Source: Bimuria novae-zelandiae CBS 107.79 (lineage: Eukaryota; Ascomycota; Dothideomycetes; Pleosporales; Didymosphaeriaceae). Taken from it: DNA of 64,000 bases. The stretch covers positions 62,001 through 126,000 of the forward strand of contig ML976786.1 in the NCBI GenBank assembly GCA_010015655.1. The letters are read 5' to 3'. The position numbers and the translations under genes were made by a program. This document shows, one piece after another, positions 1 through 10,984 of this stretch. How positions within the stretch are numbered: position 1 is the stretch's first letter; each line of letters opens with the position of its first letter. The notes below the pieces were generated by a model that was not told where the DNA came from, did no database searches, and saw nothing but the letters and a program-made list of their open reading frames with translations.

Positions 1-3000
1 CTGCCTCTACACCGCGACGGCGTTAATTATAACATTAAGCTAACCGCGGATAACACACTAATATTAAGCCTACTATATAGCATGTTTCTAAAGTAGTTAT
101 AGCTTATTAAGGATTACCTAAACGACTACCTCTAACGCGGCATTATTACTTATAGTAACGCGCCCTACGCCTTACTAGTACTATTTACTAAGAAGCCTAA
201 AGAGGGGTAGCGATTTTATATTAACTATCGCAAGCTTAACGCTATTATAAAGAAAGATGTCTATTTTATCCTACTTATCTAAGAGACCCTTGCAAGGCTC
301 GCCCGTGCTAAGATATTTACTAAGCTAGACGTACAGTAGGCCTTTTATCGCATTTAACTAGATAAGGAAGTAGAGGACCTAACCACGTTTCGTATACGCT
401 ATAGTAACTATAAGTATTATGTGCTCTTATTTAGTCTTTATAATGGACCTGCCACCTTCTAGCGATATATTAATAGGATACTATATGGCCTACTTAACGA
501 CTTTTGCATAGCATATCTAGATAATATTCTTATCTACTTAGAGGATTTACTATACTATAAGGAGCATGTTGCGTAGGTGCTTAAATAACTCCGCGACGCT
601 GGTTTACAAGTAGACATTAAGAAGAGCAAGTTTATAGTGACTAGGATAAAGTTCCTTAGCCTTATTATTAGCACTTAAGGCATTTAGAAGGACCTAGAGA
701 AGATTGCTGCTATGTAGGACTAGCCTATACCTATATTAGTTAAAAGCATATAGTTATTTTTAGGCTTTTACAACTTCTACCAAACCTTCCTTAAGGACTA
801 TAGACGCATTATTAGACTACTTATAAAGCTCCTTAAGAAGGGCGCCTGGCATGCCTTTAGAAAGCGAGAGCTTGTAGCCTTTTAGTAAGTTAAAGACCTT
901 ATGCTATTAGATAACGTACTTACTTACTACTCTCCCTATCGCGTTACACGCATAGAAACAAACGCGAGCGATAGTGTTATTACTAGCGTACTCTCTTAAC
1001 TACAGGACAACGGACTCTGGCGACCTGTAGCCTTCTATTCTAAGATAATAAGCGACCCGCAGATGAACTACGATATACATAATAAAGAAATACTAGCCGT
1101 GATCTATAGCCTTAAAGAATAGAAATCTTAGCTTATTAGTCTATAGATAACTAAGCCCTTTAGCGCTATTACTAACTATTAAGCGCTAGAGTACTTCTCT
1201 ACTAAGCACGAGCTTACTCCTTGACAGATACGTTAGGCTATAATAGTGGCTAATTTTAACCTAAAGCTTACCTACTAACTAGGCACTACTAACGTGGTAA
1301 CTAACGCGCTATTACGCAAGCAGGAGAAACTATAGACTTAGAAAAAGAAGGATAAGGTAGCTCGCATAAGGGTCTTCTTATAGGCTAAGTAGCTAGACGT
1401 TAATATAGTGTAAGAAGCTACAACCTAACTCGCTAACCTAGCCACTTAAGGATTATAGGGCTAGAAGCTTAAGATTACTATAATAGACACCTTTCTAGCC
1501 TCTCTCTTTATAAAGGATCCTCATGCCCTCGTCGATTAGGTGATTAAGGTAAACTAGAATTATAATAGCCTATAAAAGCTGCGGGAAAAAGCTCTATCTA
1601 ATAACTAAGAACTATAAAAGCTAAATAATTAAGATCTACTCCTGTATAAAGATTGGCTAGTTATCTTAGTAGTTAACTTCCTATGCACCTACTTAATCCG
1701 AGCCGCCTATGCTATGTAGCTTACTACTCACCCAGGAAAAAGGAAGACAGCGAAGCTACTTAGAGATTAGTACTACTGGCCAAATCTAGCGAAGGATGTG
1801 GACACCTATGTCGCCGCCTATAAGGCTTATTAATAGAGTTATACGCCCTGCGACCGCACCCTAGGACTACTTAAGCTACTACTAATACTAAAGCAAGCAT
1901 AGTAGGACATTTTAATAAACTTTAAGTTATTCCTACCTAACAAGAAAGGGTACGATAACGCCTTTATTATAGTTAACTACCTAAGTAAGCGCTGCTTCTT
2001 ACTGCCTTGCTACAAGATAACCACGGCGGAACAGGCTATAAATATATACTATCGCTACATCTAGCGCGTGTACGGCCCACCCAAGTTTATCGTCTCTAAT
2101 CGAGGCCCGTAGTTTATCTTAGTATTTATAAATAAGCTATGCTAACTTGCGGGCGTTAAGCAAAAGCTCTTAATAGCTTATTATCCTTAAACTAATAGTA
2201 ATATAGAAATTATAAACTAGTACCTTAACTAGCGCCTTCGCCTATTTATTAACTACTACTAGAATAACTAGTCTAACCTACTGCCCTGCATGGACTAGGC
2301 TTAGGCTATACTGCCTCATGAGACTACAGGCCTCTCGCCGTACGAGATCGAGTTCGGACATTAGCCTACACACTACTAGGACTAGGAAGAGCGGATAAAG
2401 ACCTCGCCTATAGCCCATAAGTAGATGTCCTAAGAGGAAGCGCAGAACTACGCAAAGGTTTAATATAACGCTATAAAGCAGGCTATAGAAATAGCTTAGA
2501 GAGGGATTATTCATGCCTAGGAGCAACAAGCACGTTAAGCAAATAAGAAGTAACGTAAGCTAGATTTTAGAGTAGATAATTAAGTTTATATCACGCTAAG
2601 AGGCTTTATAACTAACTAGCCTAGTTAGAAGCTTAACTAGCAAATATACGGGCCCTACCTAATTATTGCTATAAAAGGACACTCTTACTAAGTTAAGCTT
2701 CCGCCGTATATATATATGCACAATGTCTTCCATGCAGACTACCTACGGAAAGCCGCTATAGACACACTACTAGGTTAGATAGAGCTAGAAGAGGAGCTAA
2801 TAGAGGTTGACAGCAACTTAGAATAGTAAGTAGAGGAGATCTTTAATAGCCGTATCTACTAAGGACGTTTATAATATAAAGTCTCCTAGACTACCTATAA
2901 TCCTAACCCTACCTAGTACAACGCCCGAGGCTTTATTAGAGCACTACATAAGGTAAAGGAGTATTATAACGCATACTTAGATAAAGCGGGGCTACTACTA

Positions 3001-3109
3001 TAACTAGACATCTAGCTGCGAGCGTATAAGGCCGGCACCTATCTAGAGATAATAGAGGAAAATAATAAAGCTACAGTTATACTAGCACAAGGCAAGACAC
3101 GAAGGAGGT
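1..3109 (+). pseudogene. Gypsy pol polyprotein (RT, RNase H, integrase, chromodomain), RIP-inactivated
   Basis: Reading one frame and ignoring many TAG/TAA stops gives recognisable blocks: the RT motif FTKLDV near 315-335, the RT active site as YLDNILIY at about 511-540 (normally YLDD, so the second aspartate has become N by a G-to-A change), the RNase H segment MNYDIHNKEILAVI near 1063-1104, an integrase zinc region with a THPGK motif near 1725-1740, the integrase core to about 2400, and a C-terminal chromodomain with VEEIFNSRI near 2833-2860. Nearly all defects are transitions at CAG/TGG/CAA codons, as RIP predicts. It cannot encode a working polyprotein. Start is beyond the left edge. Confidence 0.92.
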
Positions 3110-3154
3110 AATATAATAGACTTAGAAGACTACGCCCACCTTAAAGGGGGGTAA

Positions 3155-3423
3155 TATAATAGCCTAGTATGCCGACAGGACACATAACCTCGCGTAAGAG
3201 GCGCGACTACCTCACGCCTGGGTGTAGCTGCCTCACGCCTAGGCGCAGCTGCCCACGCACCCAGTATAGCTATCTCGGATAGATAGATGTTCCGTGCCAA
3301 GCGGCAGCGCATAAAAGTGCCGCAGGCCTGTGTACCTACAGTCTCCTCATCTTAGTGTAGCTGAAATAGAGCCAACCTACCTTATCTACTCTCTTGATGC
3401 AGGAGCCTGTGCCCGTCCTCACA
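3155..3423 (+). repeat. 3' LTR of the Gypsy element
   Basis: Aligned with the reverse complement of 7295-7541 it has the same ends; TGTGACGGCC there reads TATAATAGCC here, all differences at the left end being G-to-A or C-to-T. It ends in CACA at 3423 and directly follows the purine tract. Length about 269 bp. Confidence 0.85.
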
Positions 3424-5142
3424 AATACTATAATTAAGTAAATAGTAAATGCTATAGGTATTAATTAAAAAACTTAAAATTTTTTTTTATCTAAGTAATA
3501 ATAATTAGAAGGAGCAGGTACGATATACATACAAAAAGGTTACCCTACGACCACAGAGTAGTAGAATAACAGACATAACTAAATGGCTATCCGAATGAAA
3601 CCGCGCACACGCCAACGTTGTGCTCTTAGATCTCCTAAAGATAAAGGGTATATTACTAATAAAGGATTTCCTACGCTTAGCACTACGATATAACCATAAG
3701 TAGGCTTAGAGAGAGCTTAATAACCTATCGCGACCAGGCGCAGTAGCAACTCTATCTCTAAAAGGATACGCTCGCTGGCTCGCGTAGCTTGGCCAAATAA
3801 CTAAGTACGCAGGCATGTACGCTACGCTTAGAGGGCGCCCTTTTAATACGAGCTATAAGTGCCTATGTAGAGTAAATAGCTAGCATTAATAGAAGCCTAT
3901 AGAGTGTAACCGCCTTTAGTACGCGCTCTAAGGAGAAGCTTTTTATAAGCTTTATAATAAGCCTATAAGTAAGGAGATTAGTAAAATTAAGAGCTAAATT
4001 TAAAAAAAATTAGTAAAAAGTATTATTAACTAAGCTTAAGTATAAAGGGTAGGTAGTAGACCCTCCTTTAGTCTTTCTAGAGAATATTAAAGTATAAATT
4101 ATAATAAGTTTATAAGTAAGTAAGCCTTTACTAGCTAGGCGCTATAATCCTATAGCTACTTAATTTTTTATTTATATACGCAGGTACTCGCGCGGATTAC
4201 GTTATAAGTAAATAATAACTTTTTATCTGCACAGCCTCGCCTTCCGCACTAAGGGAACTGTGTAACCCTATTATACCCCTGTACCCCCTCACTTCTAGTT
4301 AACCTGATACTGTACCGAAACCCCTTCGCCTCCACACCACCTGGTACTCTATCACATCCACAAGAACTGAAAGGAAGGTATATAGAACTATCATAGCACA
4401 CACACAAGACAAGACAGACACCAGATACCAAAGACAGAGAGTTACTTGTTTATTCCTTGCTACCTGTGAACCGACACTTTTAAATATTTATTAAAGCTTT
4501 ATAGTAGAAATATACTACTCTTTTTCTACTTTACTATTCTTTTAAAACTATATATAAACTAGCTACTTAGACTAATTACCTAGTAAGCTAAGGATCTAAA
4601 CTAGAAACTTTTTAAGCTTTATACGTAAGTTTACTACCTTTTATACTTTAAATTATTATTTAGCTTATTTTACTACGCTATATAAGCTAGGGGGTGTATT
4701 ATAAAAAGTATTTTATTAAAGCTTTCTATACTAGCTAGAATTAAGCTAAGTAGCTAAGTAGCTAAGCACGCGATCCCCTAAACTTATAAATAGTTAATTA
4801 TAATAAAGCTTTCTCTTCTTAATAGATTTTATTTTTAAGCTCCCTAATTGTTGTGACTGTCGCCATAGCTTTTTTAATTTAGGCTAATAATTATACTACG
4901 TAGCGATTCCTGCACGTTGCCTACGTAGTATACTTTAAGGGATGTTATATATTACTATAGCGCATTGTACGCTTTAGATCTAGTCTTAATTAATAACTAA
5001 AATAGCTAGGAAGATATCTGCTTCGCTATAAAGTATTTAAATAAGAGGTGGCGAAGCTATTGTTATTACAAGGTAACGCGTTGCGAAAAGTTTAGTGGGG
5101 TGGCCGCTCGCTTGTACTGGCCACTCGCTTGTCAAGTACGTT
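3424..5142. other. RIP-decayed intergenic stretch without an intact gene
   Basis: AT-rich sequence with RIP character. Between about 3570 and 3870 one + frame reads as protein-like if stops are ignored (contains KWLSE and LSLKGYARWLA), but I do not recognise the family. A short unmutated patch at about 4230-4446 resembles LTR-type sequence (starts TGTGTAACCC, later TATA-like tatataga), and aggggg then TG near 4690 resembles another purine tract/LTR start. These are low-confidence relics; nothing else is supportable. Confidence 0.45.
4892..4932. repeat. 12-bp perfect inverted repeat
   Basis: TATACTACGTAG at 4892-4903 is repeated in inverted orientation at 4921-4932 with a 17-bp spacer. It lies in otherwise decayed AT-rich sequence; possibly a relic transposon end. 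Confidence 0.6.
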
Positions 5143-7106
5143 AGTTATTTAATTATAGATAGAAGCAATAGCTTGTCTCGACTAAGTATTATATAAATAA
5201 AATAAAATTTTGAGAATAGGTTAAATGCATAGAAGATATATTAATTACTATTATAGGCTCTTATATTAAGCTTAATTAAGTTAATAATAATAGTCTTAAA
5301 GTCTGGGGTTACCCCTATCTTGTACTCTATTTAATGCAAGATAGTCTAATGTACTTTACGTTATAGGTATTTTTTATAATTAATTATTTGAGGAGTAGAT
5401 TTAGTAGATAGCTATATACCTATTACGTAACACTATCGTTAATTAATTGCATTGCTACTCAAATATCTTATAAAGATATAAAGCTACGATTTGCTTAGTA
5501 ATCTTAGTTTAGATAGTAAAGTAAAGTATTATAGCTAACGTTAATAAGTAGCAAAAGCCTAAGCCTAAGTAGATTAAGTAGATAGAGGCTTATTTTAATA
5601 AACTACTAGCTAGTATCCTCTTAGTCTAATAAGGCTAGCAATATCCTCTACTTATAAGCCTAATAAGTTAGACTAACATAAGGTGTTGCTGCTATAGTAA
5701 AAATAGACGTTTAACGATAATAGCTAGACTTGAGAGACTAGGCTTATAAAGAAGCTAGGAATAAGGCTATACGCTTAAGCTTTATCTTCTTTTATTTTTA
5801 AGGCATTAGTAGCGATATCTTAACCTCTCCATATGCCTATATAGCTATTTCTAAGCCTCCTGCGAGTATAACATCGTCAGGTGATATAAGAGCTTTTTAT
5901 TAAAACTTAGTAAGATTATTATAGATATAAATATTAGTAGTAGGGTTTAGCATCCAAAAGTAGAAAAGTAAAAAGTATTAATACGCTAGTTAATTATTAA
6001 ATACTAATAAGTAAAAAGCATAGGCCTTATATAAAAGGTCGTCTATAGGTATATAACCTACATTAATTTCTATTAAATTAGGATTTAACGCATGGCCTTT
6101 ATAGCATTTTTACTTTTTACAGCGCTAATTCTTCTTCTAAATCTTATTTAGTATACTATTCTTATTCTTAGATTTAAACTCTGCTATCCTCCTTTGCGTT
6201 ATAAGGTGTCGATTTACAGGCACTACCCCTAGTAGTATAGGTTACTATGTAGACAAGGTTTTAATAGCTTTATTAGCTTATCCTAACGAGGTCTCTTTCT
6301 GCTATTTTATTTATACAGAGACTCTTCTTAGTTTAATGTAGCTATAAATACTCTACTCTACTCTATATAGTTATTTTTATTATGGTTATGCGATAGTAGC
6401 GTAGGTAACTAGCTAGTAGATTATGTAATATTAGCTATATAGAGTTATTATAGGAGCTTACTTCTATATTAAAGATGATAATAGTAATAGTAGTAGCGTA
6501 GCTAGGATTAATCTATTTAATAGCTTATATAAGGTCCTTATAAGGTCTATAGCCATGCGTCTTTAGTAGCTTAAGGTATTTAGCCATATTATAGACAGTA
6601 AGGAAGGTGCTATACTATTTTTTAAAGTTTTCTCTATAAGCGTAGAGTACTTTAGTAGCGTTATAATCTTTCTAGACCTAATATTCTTAATTAGCTATTA
6701 TAGGACTGTAGAGCTTTTATAGCGTCTTAAGCTAATTATAGATAGACTTTTAGTTTTTAATTTAATAAACTAGGTCCTACGTAATCGTATTAGCTATATA
6801 CGCTTTAATGTAGCTAATTTTATCTTTAGTTTACCTATATTTTTTAAGCTCTCTTTAGTAGAGGCTTATATTATAATTATACTGCGGTCTAGCTTTAGGC
6901 GTGGGCTCTATTGCTGGTGATCCGTCTTCGTTGACAATATGGATCTGTGTAGGTTGTAGAGACTTTTTCAGCATTAACGGATGTGGCAGGTATGGATTAA
7001 TATATCCCTATACGTCTCCAGCCTCTGCGAGCCTTTTAATAGTATAGATCCATAGTTCCCAGTTATGTGAACCGTGAAGGATGATCGAAGAGCTAGCCTT
7101 TAACAT
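5143..7106 (-). pseudogene. Copia gag and start of pol, degraded
   Basis: A start codon at 7106-7104 opens a frame with HGSHNWELWIYTIKRLAEA (about 7085-7020), typical of the Copia gag N-terminus (UBN2/gag-polypeptide type). The first 230 bp of this coding segment are nearly free of RIP, while the remainder is dense with stops. The coding order on the - strand and position directly after the LTR agree with gag. No functional product is possible. Confidence 0.75.
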
Positions 7107-7200
7107 GGCAAAATTGCTCTATAGAGTAGGCTTAATTAACGAATAGGTAGATAAAGAGTTAATATATGTGTATAAGGGCGGATTAGGCCAGGCTTATAAC

Positions 7201-7612
7201 TATAAGCAGGTAGGGTAGTAGGTGTAAAAAGAATATATTATATATATTAATTAGTGTATAATCGTTCTTGTTACATGGAGTAATTGAAGACTTATGTGAC
7301 GACGAGCGCGGGCTCCTGCATCGAAAGAGTAGATAAGATAAGTTAGCTCTATTTTAGCTACACTAAGATAAGGAGGCTGTAGGTACACAGGGCTTGCGCG
7401 CTTTTGTGCGCGGCCGTCTGAGCGGAACAACTATCTATCCAAGGTAGCTGCACTGAGTGCGCGAGCAGCCGCACCAGGGCGTAAGGTAGTTACGCATCGT
7501 ATGCGAGGTTATGTAACCTGCCAGCATGCCAGGCCGTCACAGCTTATGTATAGTAGGCGAGCTAACTTATAAGACTAGTGTCGTCATGTGACGTGGCTCT
7601 AGGCTGCTTACA
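7201..7612 (-). repeat. Copia 5' LTR interrupted by a Gypsy solo LTR
   Basis: The left piece (7201-7294) and right piece (7547-7612) align in order with the 180-bp LTR at 43280-43459 (shared blocks tacatggag and gactagtgtcgt). Ends are TATAAGC (RIP form of TGTAAGC) and GCTTACA. Removing the 252-bp insertion leaves about 160 bp. Confidence 0.85.
7295..7541 (-). repeat. Solo Gypsy LTR nested in the Copia LTR
   Basis: A 247-bp segment ending TGTGACG/CGTCACA and homologous in inverted orientation to the Gypsy LTR at 3155-3423. It is flanked by ACTTA (7290-7294) and GCTTA (7542-7546), a 5-bp target duplication differing by one G/A transition. No internal Gypsy sequence is next to it, so it is a solo LTR left by LTR-LTR recombination. 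Confidence 0.88.
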
Positions 7613-8240
7613 CTATAAGAATAAGGCCAAGACTATTAGGACTATATAACTTAAGATAAAAAGAAATATTATAGAGTTATTAACTTTACGCCTATTAGTT
7701 AAGAACAAGTAACTCGCCTAAGTAAAAGACAGGCTACCTATATTTATCTAAATAAATAAGTTATAATAGCGTTTAGCATTAATAACGCCTTTACTACAAG
7801 AGATCTAACTATATATACTAAGTTTATTAATAATATAAAAAAAGAAGATACAAACCGCGATTAAAGTAAATAAGTAAAATTATAGGATAAAAGATAGTAA
7901 TTAAAGCACTTTAAAAGAATTAGCGTATTCCTTAGCTAATTGAATTTTCCTATAAGTAATAAAAAAGTTTAGGATTATAGATTTAGTTCGCGTTATTACG
8001 CTTAAGGTTTTATTATAACTTCTCTTTAACGCTTCTAACACTGCTATTATCTTTAAGGATTTAATAGAGTATCTTATCCTAATTAAATAGAAAATTAATA
8101 ATCTATAGATTACGTCTAAAGATAACACTACTACATCGCTAAAATAAAACTTAAAGTTAAATTTTAATATCTACGCGGCCCTAATCGCAGTATACAAAAC
8201 TAATAATCCTAATTAAGCTAACAAGTTAGATCCGCTTAAA
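7613..8240. other. AT-rich decayed spacer
   Basis: RIP-like AT-rich sequence upstream of the BTB remnant and outside the Copia LTR. No coding block, repeat end or RNA could be recognised. Confidence 0.5.
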
Positions 8241-8284
8241 CCTAAAGCAAATCTAATAAACTGGCTGCTGCCAGCATACGAGAG

Positions 8285-9120
8285 ATGTGGCGAGTGGTCC
8301 TAACCTGCGTAATCGAACTCCGCTTCCGTAATGCAGAAAACGCCGATATATGGTGCAAGGAACTGGACGAATACATTGGCGATCCTTCAAGGGAGATGTA
8401 CAAAGGACCTGCCGTTACACCTGGTGTTCGCGGATTCGGCCTCTGTGGGAAGAAGTGCTGCTGGAATTGAGCTCTACACATTTTATGAATTAATAGATTA
8501 GGGATGATGATGGTTGGGGAATCTTCGATTCCATATCTAAGAAGAAAAAGGGCAAGAATGGGCGAGTGGCTTCTCGGAACTGGGACTGGGCTGAGCCTCC
8601 TGCTGCACCGGAGCCTGCTCCTGGGCCAGAACCTGACATACAACACGAAACAAGGACTCTTTCTCGAACACTGTTATGGACTCAGTTTAATAGTCGGAAC
8701 TTTCTGAAAGACAGCGATATTAAAGCTTTAATTCTTTAGCACTTCGAACTAAAATAAAATAGTATAGTAAACTAAAACTTTACGCTAGTCCTCCTCGCCT
8801 ACGCACGACTCTACTGTTTTACGACTTTTTATTTAATAACGTTACTTAAAGCGCTAACCCTTAATAAGCTATATAAGACACTTATAGGCTTTAAGTTGTA
8901 TGCACAGCGCGTTAGAGATATTATAGAGCTTGCGAGATACGCGTACTCGAACCCGGATCTACTGGATAGGGGTGATGCTGGGAGTCTGGATGAGCTGAGG
9001 GAACTCGTGGTCGAATATATTATGTGCGAGATTGACACAATCGGAAAATGTGATAAATTTGTTAAGTATATGGAGGATGGTGGTGAGTTCGTTGGAGATT
9101 TCTGGAGAATGGTAAGGTAA
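8285..9120 (+). pseudogene. BTB/POZ-type protein gene remnant (C-terminal part)
   Basis: Two well-preserved patches are separated by a mutated one. At 8500-8710 a frame reads DDDGWGIFDSISKKKKGKNG followed by a Pro/Glu/Ala-rich stretch; 8760-9117 reads through stops as LLAYARLY, LKALTLNKL, then LYAQRVRDIIELARYAYSN, LRELVVEYIMCEID and GGEFVGDFWRMVR, ending in TAA at 9118-9120. This pattern matches the C-terminal half of fungal BTB-domain proteins that contain a KKKKGK plus PEPAPEP linker. The piece at 8285-8470 may be an upstream exon. In-frame stops at 8733-8770 and missing N-terminus make it a pseudogene. A pogo element begins directly after the stop codon. Confidence 0.6.
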
Positions 9121-9122
9121 TA

Positions 9123-9169
9123 CCGTAGCTTGGCAGCTGGCGCGCCGCGTTACCGAACGCGCCACCCCA
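9123..9169 (+). repeat. pogo 1 left terminal inverted repeat
   Basis: Begins CCGTAGCTTGGCAGCTGGCG and matches the reverse complement of 18363-18409 with one T/C difference. Confidence 0.92.
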
Positions 9170-9789
9170 ACATGATTGCTCGGCCAGCAACATGAGGCTA
9201 CTAAGCTACCTATAATTAATATTATTACGAGATTTTCTAGAGTTAAGGTTTCTAAGGCCTATAAATAATTACTAACTACTTAGATTATTAATATCTCCTT
9301 AGTGTTCTAATTATTCGGCCGCTGCGCGACTTTAAGGCAGATATAATAGATAAGGCCTTATTAATATTTATAGCCTCACGCTAAGGCTGTTTTTTCTTAA
9401 TAGCTTTATTAGGAGGCTTTAAAATATTCTTACTACCTAATTTAAATATTTTAATATATTTTTAAAATTAACTTTATGCCTTGCGGGCCTATTACTTAAG
9501 GCGTTACTTAGTAGCTTTATTAGCCCTTTACTTTACGCGTGCATCTCTAGTAGCTACTTAAGCAATATACCTTTTCTAAAATAGCCTTATTTTAAGCTAC
9601 TAGCTAGCCTAACGGGCTTTTACTTACTTACTTTTTTAAAGCTATAATTACTATACTTTAGTATCTTTTTCGTGTTAATAATTACGTGCCCGCTATACGC
9701 TATAGGGTAACTAAAAAATAGCTTGATTATAATACTTATCTAGCTAATTAAAAGGTAGAGGCCTGCCTTACTTTAAGAGTTTTTTCTAT
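9170..9789 (-). pseudogene. pogo 1 transposase C-terminal tail (separated from the core by the Gypsy insertion)
   Basis: Continues, on the - strand, the transposase frame that stops at 16950, across the TTCTA target duplication of the Gypsy element. In the intact-looking pogo elements nearby this part encodes a Lys/Glu/Ala-rich coiled tail; here it is heavily mutated and has no long open frame. Confidence 0.65.
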
Positions 9790-10261
9790 GTTATGAGGCT
9801 CTCACACCTTGTTCCGATCCGGGTTAGGGCGGTAAGGTATCGTGGTGCTTCACGGATTATTTAGTGGTATAAGTTGATGCGACACTTAGCGCGGCTAGAT
9901 AATCTAATCTTATAATAAATAAGATAACTATTAGTCTGTATAGGAGAACGTACTCGCACAGAAGATATATAAGTTAACTACGAAGAGAGAAATAATATAG
10001 AAGAACTATTACACTATATACTAGTCTACTTCTTCCTTATAGTCCCGCCAAGACGTCTTTCTCTAAGGTAGTCCGTGGGACTTCTTATAGTCCCGTACTT
10101 TATGCGGGACTTCTCGCTTATGCGGGACTTTATTACGTAACTGCTAACCTAAGCTGCCCCGCGCCCCGTTAGGTCCCGTTAACTTTATTACTTTATTAAT
10201 AATTACTCTCTTAGCGTAATTATCTAGCTTCTTTATCCTTATAGGGTTTATGGTCGTAACA
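9790..10261 (-). repeat. Gypsy 3' LTR
   Basis: 472 bp with TGTTA/TAACA ends; closely matches 16472-16944. Contains short internal repeats of GTCCCG/CGGGAC (for example around 10040-10130). Confidence 0.94.
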
Positions 10262-10432
10262 CTATCCCCCTCCTTAAAGTTATCGTTTTAATACCTTACT
10301 TCGCTGTGCTATACTGTTAGCGCGTTAGTACTAGTTATTATAAAAGTGCGCATCCCTGCGTCCTAAGGCAAATTATAGCCTCCTCTTAATTTCCCTCGCC
10401 TTACTAACTATGCTAAAAGCCCCTTATTTGTC

Positions 10433-10960
10433 CTTTACGACTCGTCGCGCTCGTGCGCAAAAGGTAAAAGCTTAAGGCTTAAAAATAGTATCTAGTTATA
10501 AGCGTTATTAGAAGAAAAAGTTACAGTGTTTTATTAACGCTGCCTCTAGGTAGTGTGCGGGCTGTCTCGCAGCCCATACTAAGTGTAGTCTATAGATTTC
10601 TAAAAAGGATTAGGAGCGTGTTTAGAAGGAGAAGCGCGAAAAGCGTTTAGAATTACTTATAGCTAAAGAGCGCTAGGCCCTTGCTATAGAGAAGTCTGCT
10701 CGCTTAGCTTTAGCAATCGCTTGTCTTTGGCGTAAGCTGGCGGAGGTAGAAGAGAAGGAGTACGCCTTTACTTAGTACGATCTCTATGTCGCTAATATAA
10801 TTAAGGCTTTAGAAAAACAGGGGGATCTAAAGGGTACAGCTACTACTAACAGTCGCGAACCATTACTACATGCACCTCTACAGGCTAACTTAAGCTAGTT
10901 ATAGGCTAATTTATTTATTCCTTTTAATCCTTTCGTATTCTTTAACTTTTTTAAGTTCCT
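10433..10960 (+). other. Antisense open frame within the Gypsy 3' region
   Basis: Opposite to gag-pol, the + strand reads, with only a few stops explicable as CAG-to-TAG changes, as a Cys/His-containing block (C, then CAGC and HTKC, at about 10530-10590) followed by a charged helical stretch with KEKREKRLELL and RRKLAEVEEKEYAF-like text to about 10790 and a Ser/Leu tail. The spacing resembles a small zinc-cluster plus coiled coil. It sits between the chromodomain end and the 3' LTR. I do not know a defined function; fungal Gypsy elements sometimes carry such antisense frames. Confidence 0.55.
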
Positions 10961-10984
10961 TGCTAATCTAGTCATAGCGCCTCT

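Larger units (their letters stand above)
1..3423 (+). mobile_element. Ty3/Gypsy (chromovirus) retrotransposon, 3' part
   Basis: The window opens inside the reverse transcriptase of a Gypsy element and runs through RNase H, integrase and chromodomain to a 3' LTR, so the order RT-RH-INT-chromodomain marks Ty3/Gypsy. A purine-rich tract (aaagggggg, 3143-3151) sits just before the LTR. The 5' LTR and gag lie outside the window. The whole body is RIP-mutated. Confidence 0.93.
5143..7612 (-). mobile_element. Ty1/Copia retrotransposon copy 1, 5' half
   Basis: Read on the - strand: 5' LTR (7612 to 7201), leader, gag, then the start of pol, stopping at about 5143. It is homologous over its lower part to 46670-48200 (Copia copy 2). 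Relative to copy 2 it lacks roughly 560 bp corresponding to 46800-47390, which in copy 2 holds the GAG-pre-integrase zinc segment. The rest of pol and the 3' LTR are missing, so it is a truncated, internally deleted copy. Confidence 0.8.

Noticed and set aside
8242..8646. 134-codon minus-strand frame at the BTB remnant
   Set aside because: The plus strand has recognisable BTB-type linker and C-terminal motifs; the minus frame has none.
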